The position numbers and the translations under genes were made by a program. The notes beneath the pieces are model-generated. The model had not been told where the DNA came from. It searched no databases and saw nothing but the letters and a program-made list of their open reading frames with translations. This document shows, one piece after another, positions 18,802 through 26,466 of a DNA stretch of 64,000 bases; position 1 is the stretch's first letter; each line of letters opens with the position of its first letter. The stretch is from assembly GCF_006715095.1 (NCBI RefSeq), contig NZ_VFMO01000001.1, forward strand, positions 1,860,001 to 1,924,000. Reading direction: 5' to 3'. Source of the DNA: Yimella lutea (GTDB taxonomy: Bacteria > Actinomycetota > Actinomycetes > Actinomycetales > Dermatophilaceae).

Positions 18802-20271
18802 ATGACTGAGCAGAATCCCCCCACCGTCACCGACGAGGAGAACGTCGAGCGCGCCTTGCGTGCCGGACTGGAGGACTTCGACCTCAGTGAAGAGGACCGC
18901 GCCCTCCTCGAACGACAGGGCGCCGACCTCGATGAGGAGTCGGAGGAATCGACCCGCCCGGTCGTCGCGATCATCGGCCGCCCGAACGTCGGCAAGTCCA
19001 CCCTCGTCAACCGCATCATCGGACGCCGTGAGGCCGTCGTCGAGGACGTCCCCGGTGTCACCCGCGACCGCGTCGCCTACGACGGCGAATGGAGCGGACG
19101 CCGGTTCACGCTCGTCGACACCGGCGGCTGGGAGATCGACGCCCAGGGCATTCACCTGCGCGTTGCCGAGCAGGCCGAGGTCGCGATCGACCTCGCCGAC
19201 GCCGTCCTTTTCGTGGTCGACGCGACCGTCGGTGCGACCGACGCCGACGAGGCCGTCGTGAAACTGCTCCGCAAATCGGGTAAGCCCGTCATTTTGATCG
19301 CCAACAAGGTCGACGACCAGCGCTCCGAGGCCGACGCCGCGATGCTCTGGTCGCTGGGCCTGGGCCAGCCCTGGCCCGTCTCTGCGCTGCACGGACGCGG
19401 CACCGGCGACGCGCTCGACGCGCTGCTGGATGTGCTCCCCGACAAGTCGACCGTCTCGGGTGCTTATCAGCGCGGCGGCCCGCGCCGCGTCGCACTGGTC
19501 GGACGCCCCAACGTCGGCAAGTCCTCGCTGCTGAACAAGCTGGCCCGTGAAGACCGTGTCGTCGTCGACAACGTGGCCGGCACCACCCGTGACCCAGTGG
19601 ATGAGTACATCGAACTCGCCGGCAAGACATGGCGATTCGTCGACACGGCCGGCATTCGGCGCCGCGTGCACCAGACCCGTGGTGCCGACTTCTACGCCTC
19701 GCTGCGTACCCAGACCGCGATCGAGAAGGCCGAGGTCGCCGTCGTGCTGATCGACGCCGAGGAGTCGATCGCCGAGCAGGACATCCGCGTGGTGCAGCAG
19801 GTCATCGACGCCGGTCGTTCGCTGGTGGTCGCCTTCAACAAGTGGGACTTGTTGGATGAGGAGCGCCGCTACTACCTCGAGCGCGAGATCGAGCGCGAAC
19901 TCGTCCAGATGACCTGGGCGCCGCGGGTGAACATCTCCGCGGTCACCGGTCGCAATGTCGAGAAGCTGGTTCCGGCGATCGAGACCGCCCTCGAGTCCTG
20001 GGACACCCGCATCCCGACGGGCCGCCTGAACGCGTTCATCGGCGAGATCGTCGCCGGTCACCCGCACCCGGTGCGCGGCGGTAAACAGCCCCGCATCCTG
20101 TTCGCGACGCAGGCGTCCACGCGTCCGCCGCGGTTCGTGATCTTCGCGTCCGGCTTCATCGAGGCGGGTTATCGACGCTTCCTCGAGCGCCGCATCCGTG
20201 AGGAGTTCGGCTTCGAGGGCACCCCGATCGAGATGTCGGTGCGGGTGCGCGAGAAGCGCAAGCAGCGCTAG
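18802..20271 (+). CDS. der: Ribosome-associated GTPase Der (EngA)
   Basis: A 489-residue double GTPase needed for 50S ribosome assembly. An acidic N-terminal extension (about 1-50) is followed by G domain 1 ([22 protein letters not shown]), G domain 2 ([24 protein letters not shown]) and a C-terminal KH-like domain (about 375-489) ending in basic residues. The acidic extension is common in actinobacterial Der. It lies 38 nt after the acyltransferase gene, with a weak -10-like GATGAT 6 nt before the ATG. Confidence 0.96.
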   Translation: MTEQNPPTVTDEENVERALRAGLEDFDLSEEDRALLERQGADLDEESEESTRPVVAIIGRPNVGKSTLVNRIIGRREAVVEDVPGVTRDRVAYDGEWSGRRFTLVDTGGWEIDAQGIHLRVAEQAEVAIDLADAVLFVVDATVGATDADEAVVKLLRKSGKPVILIANKVDDQRSEADAAMLWSLGLGQPWPVSALHGRGTGDALDALLDVLPDKSTVSGAYQRGGPRRVALVGRPNVGKSSLLNKLAREDRVVVDNVAGTTRDPVDEYIELAGKTWRFVDTAGIRRRVHQTRGADFYASLRTQTAIEKAEVAVVLIDAEESIAEQDIRVVQQVIDAGRSLVVAFNKWDLLDEERRYYLEREIERELVQMTWAPRVNISAVTGRNVEKLVPAIETALESWDTRIPTGRLNAFIGEIVAGHPHPVRGGKQPRILFATQASTRPPRFVIFASGFIEAGYRRFLERRIREEFGFEGTPIEMSVRVREKRKQR

Positions 20272-20395
20272 TCCAGGTCGGCATGCCGGATGATCGAACG
20301 CGCCCTGGGTGATGACCTGCTGCGCACGCCGCGGCTACAGCGACTCACCGGCTGACCGCGTTCTTTCTGCCGCCGACTAAGAGAGGCCGATATCC

Positions 20396-21154
20396 GTGAG
20401 TGTGTTGAGTGGTGTGCGTCGAGTTCTGCTGGTTCACGCCCATCCTGACGACGAGACGCTCGCGACCGGTGCGCTGATCGCCGAGCTCGTCGAACGCGGT
20501 GTGGAGGTGCGGGTCGTGACCGCGACGCGCGGTGAACGTGGCGAACTGACGCCTGCCGTCTCGGGCGTCGAGCCAGGGTCGGACCAACTGGTCGCGCTGC
20601 GTGAGGGCGAGCTCGCCTCCGCTCTTCGGACGCTGCAGGTCGCCGGTCATGCGTTCCTCGGCAGCCCGCCTGCACGAGCTGCGGGGCAGACGCAGGAGCG
20701 CACCTACCGCGATTCAGGCATGCGGTGGATCACCGAGACCGTCGCCGGTCCCGCCGAGGACGCCGACGACGAATCCCTCACTGCCGCAAAGTTGTCGGAC
20801 GCCGCCGCAGACCTCGAAGCGTACGTCGACGCCATCGGCCCGGATGTGCTGATCTCCTACGACGAGAACGGCGGGTACGGGCATCCCGACCACGTCCGCA
20901 CCCAGGAGATCACCCGCGAGGTCGCGAAGACTCGCGGTCTGCCGATGCTGGAAGTCATTCCGCCCGACCGGGAGGTCGGGGGAGACCTCGATCGGATCGA
21001 GTGGAGCGACCTGTCGGCTCACTTGCCCAGTGTGCGCGAGGCGCTGCAGGCCCACGCGTCGCAGCTGACCGTCGACGGCGACGAGGTCGTTCACGTCGGC
21101 GGGCAGCGCGAACCGATCGTCATGAGAATCGGTCTGCGCCCGGTCGAACTCTGA
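20396..21154 (+). CDS. PIG-L family deacetylase, MshB/Mca-like
   Basis: A 252-residue zinc-dependent N-deacetylase. The metal site is intact: HAHPDDE (about 14-20) and YDENGGYGHPDH (about 155-166). ENGGYGHPDH is characteristic of the mycothiol enzymes MshB and Mca, and about 250-290 residues is their usual size, so it probably acts on GlcNAc-inositol or a mycothiol conjugate. Which of the two cannot be told by eye. It is immediately upstream of a second PIG-L gene that is more distant in sequence. Confidence 0.82.
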   Translation: MSVLSGVRRVLLVHAHPDDETLATGALIAELVERGVEVRVVTATRGERGELTPAVSGVEPGSDQLVALREGELASALRTLQVAGHAFLGSPPARAAGQTQERTYRDSGMRWITETVAGPAEDADDESLTAAKLSDAAADLEAYVDAIGPDVLISYDENGGYGHPDHVRTQEITREVAKTRGLPMLEVIPPDREVGGDLDRIEWSDLSAHLPSVREALQAHASQLTVDGDEVVHVGGQREPIVMRIGLRPVEL

Positions 21155-21174
21155 TCCCGGACGGGCGCCCGGCG

Positions 21175-21180
21175 TACGGT
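21175..21180 (+). promoter_or_regulatory. Leaderless -10 box for second PIG-L gene
   Basis: TACGGT (TANNNT) ends exactly 6 nt before the ATG at 21187, consistent with leaderless transcription from within the short gap between the two deacetylase genes. Confidence 0.5.
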
Positions 21181-21186
21181 GATCGC

Positions 21187-21939
21187 ATGACTGAACGTGC
21201 TGTCCTTCCCGCCCTCCCTGACGAGTCGTGGTCGCGCGTCCTGTGCGTCGTGGCGCATCCCGACGACATGGAGTACGGCGCGTCCGCGGCCGTTGCCACG
21301 TGGGCGAAGCGCGGCATCGAGGTCACTTATCTGCTGCTGACCAGCGGTGAAGCGGGCATGCAGCGGTCGCCCGAGGAGGTGGGACCGCTGCGCGCGCAGG
21401 AGCAGCAGCGAGCCTGCGACACGGTGGGCGTGAAGCAGCTGCGCATCCTCGACCACCCGGACGGAATGCTCCAGCCGACCCTGCAACTGCGCCGTGACAT
21501 CGCGCGGGTGATCCGGGAAGTTCGTCCGGACGCTGTCCTGACGATGAACTTCGACCTCGAGGCATACGGCGGGTTGAATCAGGCCGATCACCGCGCTGCC
21601 GGCCTGGCGACGATCGACGCGGTGCGGGACGCGGACAACACCTGGGTCTTTCGTGAACTCGCCGATGAGGGTCTCGCCAAGTGGAGCACGGGCCGCCTGC
21701 TTGTGGGTGGTCATCCGGACGCCACGCACGCAGTGACTGTCGACGAGGACGCGGTCGCCGCGGCCGTTGCGTCGCTGGAGTGCCACGAGGCCTACCTGGC
21801 GGACCTGCCGGGCCATCCGAAGCCGGAGAAGTTCATTCCGGAGATCCTGAAGGACGGTGGCCAGGCCGCCGGATCGCAGTACGCGGTGCTCTTCCGTGTG
21901 TACGACGTAGGGATGTCCACGGGAGACGAGGGGGAGTGA
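21187..21939 (+). CDS. PIG-L family deacetylase
   Basis: A 250-residue zinc-dependent deacetylase of the PIG-L/LmbE superfamily. The metal-binding motif AHPDDMEYG (about 23-31) and the downstream NQADHRAAG block (about 134-142) are present. It lacks the ENGGYGHPDH signature of MshB/Mca, so it is probably a different branch (BshB/LmbE-like) with an unknown GlcNAc-type substrate. The start is supported by a -10 box 6 nt upstream. It is the last intact gene before a decayed region. Confidence 0.83.
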   Translation: MTERAVLPALPDESWSRVLCVVAHPDDMEYGASAAVATWAKRGIEVTYLLLTSGEAGMQRSPEEVGPLRAQEQQRACDTVGVKQLRILDHPDGMLQPTLQLRRDIARVIREVRPDAVLTMNFDLEAYGGLNQADHRAAGLATIDAVRDADNTWVFRELADEGLAKWSTGRLLVGGHPDATHAVTVDEDAVAAAVASLECHEAYLADLPGHPKPEKFIPEILKDGGQAAGSQYAVLFRVYDVGMSTGDEGE

Positions 21940-22018
21940 AGTAGTCGCCACTGAGCGCCCTTCGTCCACGAGCGCACTGTCGGCTCGGCGAACCGCAGAA
22001 TGGGTGAGCCCCGGTGAC

Positions 22019-22372
22019 TCACCCGGTCGCGCGGGAGAAGAAAGCGTTCAGTGCGTCGAGGAGTCGGGCGACATCCCGGTCGTTGTTGTACGGAGCGAGC
22101 CCAATGCGTACGCCACCTGCCTCCCCGAGTCCGAGCAATTCGGACGTTTCGTAGCCGTAGAACGAGGACGCCGGGGCATTGACGCCCTGTTGCGCCAGAA
22201 ACTCGCTGACAGCGGACGACTGCACACCGGCGAAGGTCGCCAGCAAGGTGGGTGTGCGCCGGCGCGCCCGGGAGAACATGGTCACACCATCGTGAAGTGC
22301 GGGAAAGTGGCGACGGATCGCTTCGACGTCCAAGGGCGCTGCGGGGGACTGGGTTTGCGTGTCGAAGTTCAT
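22019..22372 (-). pseudogene. Internally deleted class V aminotransferase (cysteine desulfurase-like)
   Basis: The 117-residue frame joins a typical N-terminus (LDVEAIRRHFPALHDGV, about 14-30) directly to a typical C-terminus (RRTPTLLATFAGV, then YGYETSELLGLGEAGGVRIGLAPYN and a final LLDALNAFF). The roughly 300-residue PLP-binding middle, including the catalytic Lys, is missing. The protein cannot be an active aminotransferase. The deletion keeps the frame. Its frame also runs on into the upstream lipoprotein remnant. Confidence 0.75.
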
Positions 22373-22471
22373 GGCCTCAGCGTGGCACGGCGCTCTGACG
22401 CAGCGGGGCGGAGAAGATGAGGGAGCAGATTTCGGCGGTCGGAAAGCGAACGTCGACCAGGTACGTCTTGT

Positions 22472-22585
22472 GTGCCGGTCGATTGGATTCCCGCCAACCC
22501 CACGGCCTGGCTGATGACGGTCGCCCGGCGCCGGTCGGCCGACCATGCGCGACGCCGTGAGACCGAAGCGCGCAGGCTGACCAGA
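22472..22585 (+). pseudogene. Sigma-factor (SigJ-like/DUF6596 type) fragment
   Basis: About 35 residues read IPANPTAWLMTVARRRSADHARR, which resembles region 2 of ECF sigma factors (G-x-P-x-NP-x-AWL-x2-VARRRA-x-D). Nothing on either side continues the family in any frame. It is a short remnant within a decayed stretch and could be coincidence. Confidence 0.4.
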
Positions 22586-22635
22586 CCTGGCCAGGTGAAA
22601 AATGTGCTCCGTCTCGACCGGCAAGCGGGCCATGG

Positions 22636-23137
22636 CTACTGGGCGGCGGTCTCCACTTCGTCGGACACCTGCACATTCACGTGGTTCAGGGCGCGGACCT
22701 TCTTGCCGACCTCCCTTGGACGCGGCAGTGGTGATCTGGACGTTCACGCGCAGATTGCGAAGATCGACACCGACGCCCGTGATCTGTCGGCCGGTCGGGT
22801 CAATCTTCTCGACGTCCTGCTGGGTGCGTCGAAGTTCACGATCCCCAACCTCGGAGATGCGCGGCAAGAAGCCCTCGTCCCTGATCGTGGACATCGCGGC
22901 GCGTTCCTGAGCGGGGACGATCACGAAGAAGGAGCTCGTGCCGGTCTGGTACATACCGTTGACGGCCGGGTGCTTCCTCTGCAGTTCGGCGTACTTCTGC
23001 CCCGCAGTCGACTGGGTGAGAACCGGGATCGTTCCACCGGTCTGCGTCGGCTCAGGACCCGTCGGCCCGGAGCAGCCTGTCAACACAAGAACAAACCCTG
23101 CCAGCGCGGTACAAAGTCGGATACCCAGTCGTTTCAT
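22636..23137 (-). pseudogene. Small lipoprotein, frameshifted near its 3' end
   Basis: ATG 23137 follows a GGAGG site. The product has a lipoprotein signal (hydrophobic stretch, then LTGC at about 18-21), a short Pro/Thr linker and a soluble domain of about 110 residues (QKYAELQRKHPAVNGMY and later ITGVGVDLRNLRVNVQI). At a GGG run at 22713-22715 the frame breaks; one base out, it continues plausibly as EVGKKVRALNHVNVQVSDEVE and ends at a stop at 22636-22638. One extra G explains both halves. The restored protein would be about 166 residues; I do not recognise its family. It may be a sequencing error or a real mutation. Confidence 0.55.
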
Positions 23138-23249
23138 CGCTATCCAGCCTCCAAGTTGCGCCGTACTGCCTCAGGGTTCGGCCGGCGGAAAACGGCACCA
23201 GCCCTGCAAGTACCGCCGTCGCGGAGAGTGCTGTTAGTCGCTTGAGCAC
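23052..23249 (-). pseudogene. Signal-peptide-like open frame, probable 5' gene remnant
   Basis: The first ~23 residues (MLKRLTALSATAVLAGLVPF then SAG) form a good Sec signal peptide. What follows is short, basic and unlike a mature domain, and it overlaps the 5' end of the lipoprotein gene in another frame. It looks like the start of a lost secreted-protein gene, but with this length the call is weak. Confidence 0.25.
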
Positions 23250-23502
23250 TTGTCCCCCCGAAGTCCCCGCGAGCGGCGTGTGCTGACGAACGTATTCTCT
23301 GGCCGGTTGAAGCGAAAGCCCCTGTACTCAGATTGTTGTGCGGCAGCGGCCATCGAGGATCACTACGAAGCCTCCGGGGCTACCGCCGGCTGACCGGAGG
23401 CGGGCGAGTGCCCGCGGGTTGCCGGCCTACGACAGCCAGCCCGATGGCCGGATGGCCGGATGCGCTCGCACACAGTGCACAGACGACCGGTCGGAAACAT
23501 GA

Positions 23503-23539
23503 AAGAGGCGGTCCCGGTGCTTAACTGAAACCACCTCTT
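23503..23539. terminator. Inverted repeat, possible terminator
   Basis: AAGAGGCGGT at 23503-23512 pairs with ACCACCTCTT at 23530-23539 (9 of 10 pairs, 17-nt loop). There is no strong T-run, so a terminator role is only possible. Confidence 0.35.
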
Positions 23540-23823
23540 ACCTGCGTAAACGCTAGTCGGGCAGTCGGGTTGGGAATGCTGAAGGGTCGGCCGACGCCTG
23601 AGTGATGCGCCAGCCGATTACGGGTCGTGGGCACTCGTTCGTTGGACACGGTGGCGTCGCCAAGTGGTGGCTGGGTCGCCAGCGCTCCGCCGCGCGGTGC
23701 TCTCGACTGCAACAAGTTCTAATGGGTGGCTGGCCGCACAATTGGGCGCCGACCGGCGTCCTGACGCCGCAATATCCACGGTTCTTCGGGCGGAATTTCG
23801 GTGTTTCTGGTCCTGTTGATTAG

Positions 23824-23829
23824 TACTGT
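23824..23829 (+). promoter_or_regulatory. Leaderless -10 box for the MFS transporter
   Basis: TACTGT (TANNNT) ends 6 nt before GTG 23836, which also decides the start codon of the transporter. Confidence 0.5.
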
Positions 23830-23835
23830 TCTGCG

Positions 23836-25092
23836 GTGGGCCGGAGACCGTCGCCATTGGGTAGGACGCGCGAGTTGCTCACGGACGTGCCGCGGTTGGA
23901 GGCAGCGCGTCGCTCCGCACTGCAGCGGCGATACCTCGCGACGCGGGGTATTGCGGTGGTTGGCAGCTCGACGGCGGAAGCAGTCATCCCACTGGTCATC
24001 GTGGTAACGCTCGGGGGCGGTCCGGGTCAGATCAGCGCCGTCCTGTTCGCGACGCTCGGAACAGCACTTGTGCTTCGCCTTCCGATCGCGCGGATCCTGG
24101 ATCACAGGACCGACGAGGCAAGCATTCAGGCATTGGCCCTTGTGCTTGCAGGCATCGGGTCAGCCTTGATTTGGGCGGCCTGGATGATCGGCGTGCTGAC
24201 CTACCCCTTCCTTCTGGCCTGCGTTCTACTCATCGCCCTTGGCCGCACGGTTGTCTCCACTTCCGGGTATGCGGTGGTCGGCAGAATCGCGGATGGGCCG
24301 GAACGGCTCCGCATGACCGGGCACTTGAGTAGCGTGAACAGTGTGGGCTCAGTCGTCGGCGAGGCGGTGGGTCCCGCACTGACACGGTTCGTTCCGCCGC
24401 CGGTGGTGCTTCTCGTCGACGTCGTCCTGAGCGTGGTATCAGCGATATGCGTCCGATCATTGCGCCGCGCCACCGGTGAGGCGGCCAAGGCTGATGAGGA
24501 CGTGTCATCGAGCGATGCCACGTCGGTGTGGACGTCGATTCGGACGAACCGACCATTGCTGACCATCTGGATGATCGGGTTCGTTGCTTCCGTCTCGGCG
24601 CCCGCGATCCTGGTGTTCCTGTTGGACGTACTCGGGATTCCGATGTGGCTCATCGGTGTCACCTTCGCCGCAGCCGCTCCTGGCGGCATTGTCGGGGGTT
24701 TGCTGGTCCGCGCGGTCGCCGGCCGCTTCCGGGCGAGCGTTGTGCTGGCGACCGGTGCTGTCATGTCCGCTCTCGCCATCGGCCTGCTCCTGGGCGCCAA
24801 CGGTCTCGGTCATTGGGCGCTTCCGGCTGCCATCGCCTACGAATTCGTCACAGCCCTTTTCGGCACTCTCATGATCGCGTCGACGATGGGGCGCCTGCAG
24901 ATGATCACGCCGAGTCACCGCGTGGCACGGACGATGTCCGCCGCCAGCATCGGACTGGAGGCTGCCGCACTGCCCGGACTGCTGGTCGGTGGCACCGTCG
25001 GCTCGACCGCGGGTGCGGAGGCGGCGCTGACCGCAGCCGTCGCGCTGTACGTTCTGCTGGCCGGGGTGGCGGTCATGTGGGTGCGAGGGTGA
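23836..25092 (+). CDS. Major facilitator superfamily transporter
   Basis: A 418-residue membrane protein with about twelve hydrophobic segments in two halves separated by a charged loop (about 210-235). The loop after the second segment reads RLPIARILDHRTDE, a version of the MFS signature. Substrate is unknown; drug or metabolite efflux is the usual guess for this type. GTG 23836 is supported by a leaderless -10 box. Its stop overlaps the start of the truncated methyltransferase gene (GTGA), so the two were an operon. Confidence 0.83.
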   Translation: MGRRPSPLGRTRELLTDVPRLEAARRSALQRRYLATRGIAVVGSSTAEAVIPLVIVVTLGGGPGQISAVLFATLGTALVLRLPIARILDHRTDEASIQALALVLAGIGSALIWAAWMIGVLTYPFLLACVLLIALGRTVVSTSGYAVVGRIADGPERLRMTGHLSSVNSVGSVVGEAVGPALTRFVPPPVVLLVDVVLSVVSAICVRSLRRATGEAAKADEDVSSSDATSVWTSIRTNRPLLTIWMIGFVASVSAPAILVFLLDVLGIPMWLIGVTFAAAAPGGIVGGLLVRAVAGRFRASVVLATGAVMSALAIGLLLGANGLGHWALPAAIAYEFVTALFGTLMIASTMGRLQMITPSHRVARTMSAASIGLEAAALPGLLVGGTVGSTAGAEAALTAAVALYVLLAGVAVMWVRG

Positions 25093-25476
25093 CCGTGGAT
25101 GCCTGCGGTGACGCGTGGGCGCCTTCCGCCGACCTGCTCGGGCCCGCCTACGCACGACACGCCGAGTCTGTTCTGGGACGTGTCCGATTCGAACTGGTTT
25201 CGAGTCAACTCCTGGAGGTCTTTCCGCGGACGGAAGGCCACGTCGTCGACATGGGTGGCGGGTTCGGCGAGCAGGCAATCATGCTCGCGCGCGAAGGATT
25301 CCGTGTCACGGTTTGCGACCCGGACCCCGACATGCTGGCCATGGTGAAGTCGCGAATTCAGCCCCTGGAGGAAGCGCTTGCCTCGCGGGTTGTCCTAGTG
25401 CCGGACGACGGTCGGCGGCTGGAGAGTCTCGGCGCCGGCGAGTGCGATGCGGTGCTGCTCCACAGCGTGCTCTCGA
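25089..25476 (+). pseudogene. SAM-dependent methyltransferase, 3'-truncated
   Basis: Starts at GTG 25089, overlapping the MFS stop. The visible ~129 residues include an N-terminal helix region and the methyltransferase core: VVDMGGGFGEQAIMLAREG (motif I), VTVCDPDPDML (motif II) and DAVLLHSVLS (motif IV). Similarity stops abruptly after SVLS at about 25476, where the opposite strand becomes an excisionase-like remnant. The C-terminal half is missing. This is a recombination breakpoint, not a frameshift, because no continuation is seen in any frame. Confidence 0.75.
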
Positions 25477-25477
25477 G

Positions 25478-25615
25478 GTCGGATCGCAGGACGCGAGGGG
25501 AGTGCCCGATCGAGGTTCGTCGAATTTCTCCTTCCGATACCACGCGGCGCACGGTCGGCTCGGAGACACCGGTCAGCTTCGCCACCTCGGCGAACGTGTA
25601 CACCGGGTCGGTCAA
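25478..25615 (-). pseudogene. Excisionase-like helix-turn-helix remnant
   Basis: From TTG 25615 the minus strand reads TDPVYTFAEVAKLTGVSEPTVRRVVSEG and ends in RVLRSDLE, a MerR-type/excisionase DNA-binding domain (helix-turn-helix plus wing). The frame then runs into the antisense of the methyltransferase, so the 3' end has been lost at the same breakpoint. The open frame extends upstream to ATG 25696. It lies outside the tRNA-Pro element and probably came from an earlier element at this site. Confidence 0.6.
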
Positions 25616-25684
25616 AGGGATGATCGCCGGTCCGGCGTCATCAGTCAGTCCGTCCTGCGCGCTTGCGATGCGCGTTCTGTCGCG

Positions 25685-25802
25685 TGGGAGTCGCAAAAAC
25701 CCCGTACGACAGAAAGGTCAAAAACCCCAGTGGATGCGGAAGATGGGAGTCGCAAAAACCCCGTACGACAGAAAGGTCAAAAACCCCAGTGGATGCGGAA
25801 GA
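25685..25802. repeat. Perfect 59-bp tandem duplication
   Basis: 25685-25743 and 25744-25802 are identical 59-bp units. Each contains two CAAAAACCCC blocks flanking GTACGACAGAAAGGT, notably A-rich for this genome. It lies 48 nt left of the displaced tRNA-Pro 3' end. Confidence 0.9.
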
Positions 25803-25849
25803 GAGCCGCAGATCTGCCCGGAATACCGGCAAGATCTGCGACCCTCCAA

Positions 25850-25893
25850 CGTCGGGCTGACAGGATTTGAACCTGCGGCCCCTTGACCCCCAG
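25850..25893. repeat. Left attachment site: displaced tRNA-Pro 3' end
   Basis: Matches 40901-40944 at 42 of 44 positions (differences at 25878 and 25883). It contains the T-arm and acceptor 3' strand of tRNA-Pro in reverse orientation but no 5' half, so it is not a functional tRNA. Confidence 0.88.
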
Positions 25894-26244
25894 GCGTCCA
25901 GACGGCTTCGGCCGCATCGGATTCCGCGTGATTCCGGGCGTCAGATCATGCAGAACACGTCACGAAATGCATGGTTTGCATGATTCTGGTCCCCTTCTGG
26001 TCCCCCTTGTGCCAGGCACCGGAGAATGAGTTGGGTGCGTCCCGAGGAACCTTCACACTTCAGCCGACTTCGCCGACCTGAGCTTGCTGATGATCGTGTA
26101 CTTGATCAAGTCAACGGCGTCCCACTGATTCGTGCACTTGGGCGTCGTCGCAGTGCCAAGCGAGTATCGCGCACTCTCGGCAAGGCTGGACCTTCCTGAG
26201 CGCTTAGAGCACGAAAAACCTAAGCACCCCGCCGGAGGTCCGGC
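25894..26244. other. Left end of the element, no confident gene
   Basis: Contains the TGGTCCCC pair at 25985-26008. On the minus strand a frame in register with the KTSC gene beyond its stop reads SARYSLGTATTPKCTN and later DLIKYTIISKL, ending at 26053. It looks protein-like but has no start codon, so it may be a remnant. A GCCGGA-GG-TCCGGC hairpin at 26231-26244 follows the KTSC stop, with a T-run 12 nt beyond it. Confidence 0.45.
25985..26008. promoter_or_regulatory. Paired TGGTCCCC repeats, putative integrase arm sites (left)
   Basis: TTC-TGGTCCCC-TTC-TGGTCCCC-CTT. The same arrangement occurs at 40732-40755 beside the integrase gene. Direct repeats near both ends of an integrase-borne element suggest arm-type integrase binding sites. 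Confidence 0.45.
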
Positions 26245-26466
26245 CTAGCCCGCCCAGCGGCCATTCGGCTTCGCGTTGAGGACAGTGGCGATGTACTGTC
26301 CACGGGATTGGCCGTCGGCAGTAAATTCATCCCAGGTGGCCTGCGGGCACGCAGCGTAGGACCATTCGACTCCGTCAGGGAAGCGAACGAGAATGGTCTC
26401 GCTCTCTGGGATGTAAGCCTCGGCGACGATTCGAGATGACCCGTCTACCGCCTGCCAGTCGATCAT
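26245..26466 (-). CDS. KTSC-domain small protein
   Basis: A 73-residue protein. The pattern VDGSSRIVAEAYIPESETILVRFPDG, then YAACPQATWDEF and a C-terminal G-QYIATVLN, matches the KTSC domain (S-S-x-I, then a short beta unit and F-x2-A-x-S-x-G-x-Y). ATG 26466 follows GGAGGAAAC and overlaps the herA stop (ATGA), so it is translated with HerA. KTSC proteins are small and of unclear function; some are thought to bind nucleic acid or associate with other proteins. Its coupling to SIR2-HerA suggests a regulatory or accessory role in that system. Confidence 0.7.
   Translation of the reverse strand: MIDWQAVDGSSRIVAEAYIPESETILVRFPDGVEWSYAACPQATWDEFTADGQSRGQYIATVLNAKPNGRWAG

Larger units (their letters stand above)
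23250..23835. other. Noncoding stretch before the MFS gene
   Basis: No convincing gene in about 586 bases. It contains an inverted repeat at 23503-23539 (separate entry) and a short triple repeat of GATGGCCG near 23443-23462. The leaderless promoter of the MFS gene lies at its right end. Confidence 0.6.

Noticed and set aside
22019-23137. A single 372-residue lipoprotein-desulfurase fusion
   Set aside because: The continuous frame arises from a frameshift reading through noncoding sequence between two unrelated remnants.
25850-25893. A second tRNA-Pro gene
   Set aside because: Only the 3' half is present, with two changes; there is no D-arm or 5' acceptor strand.
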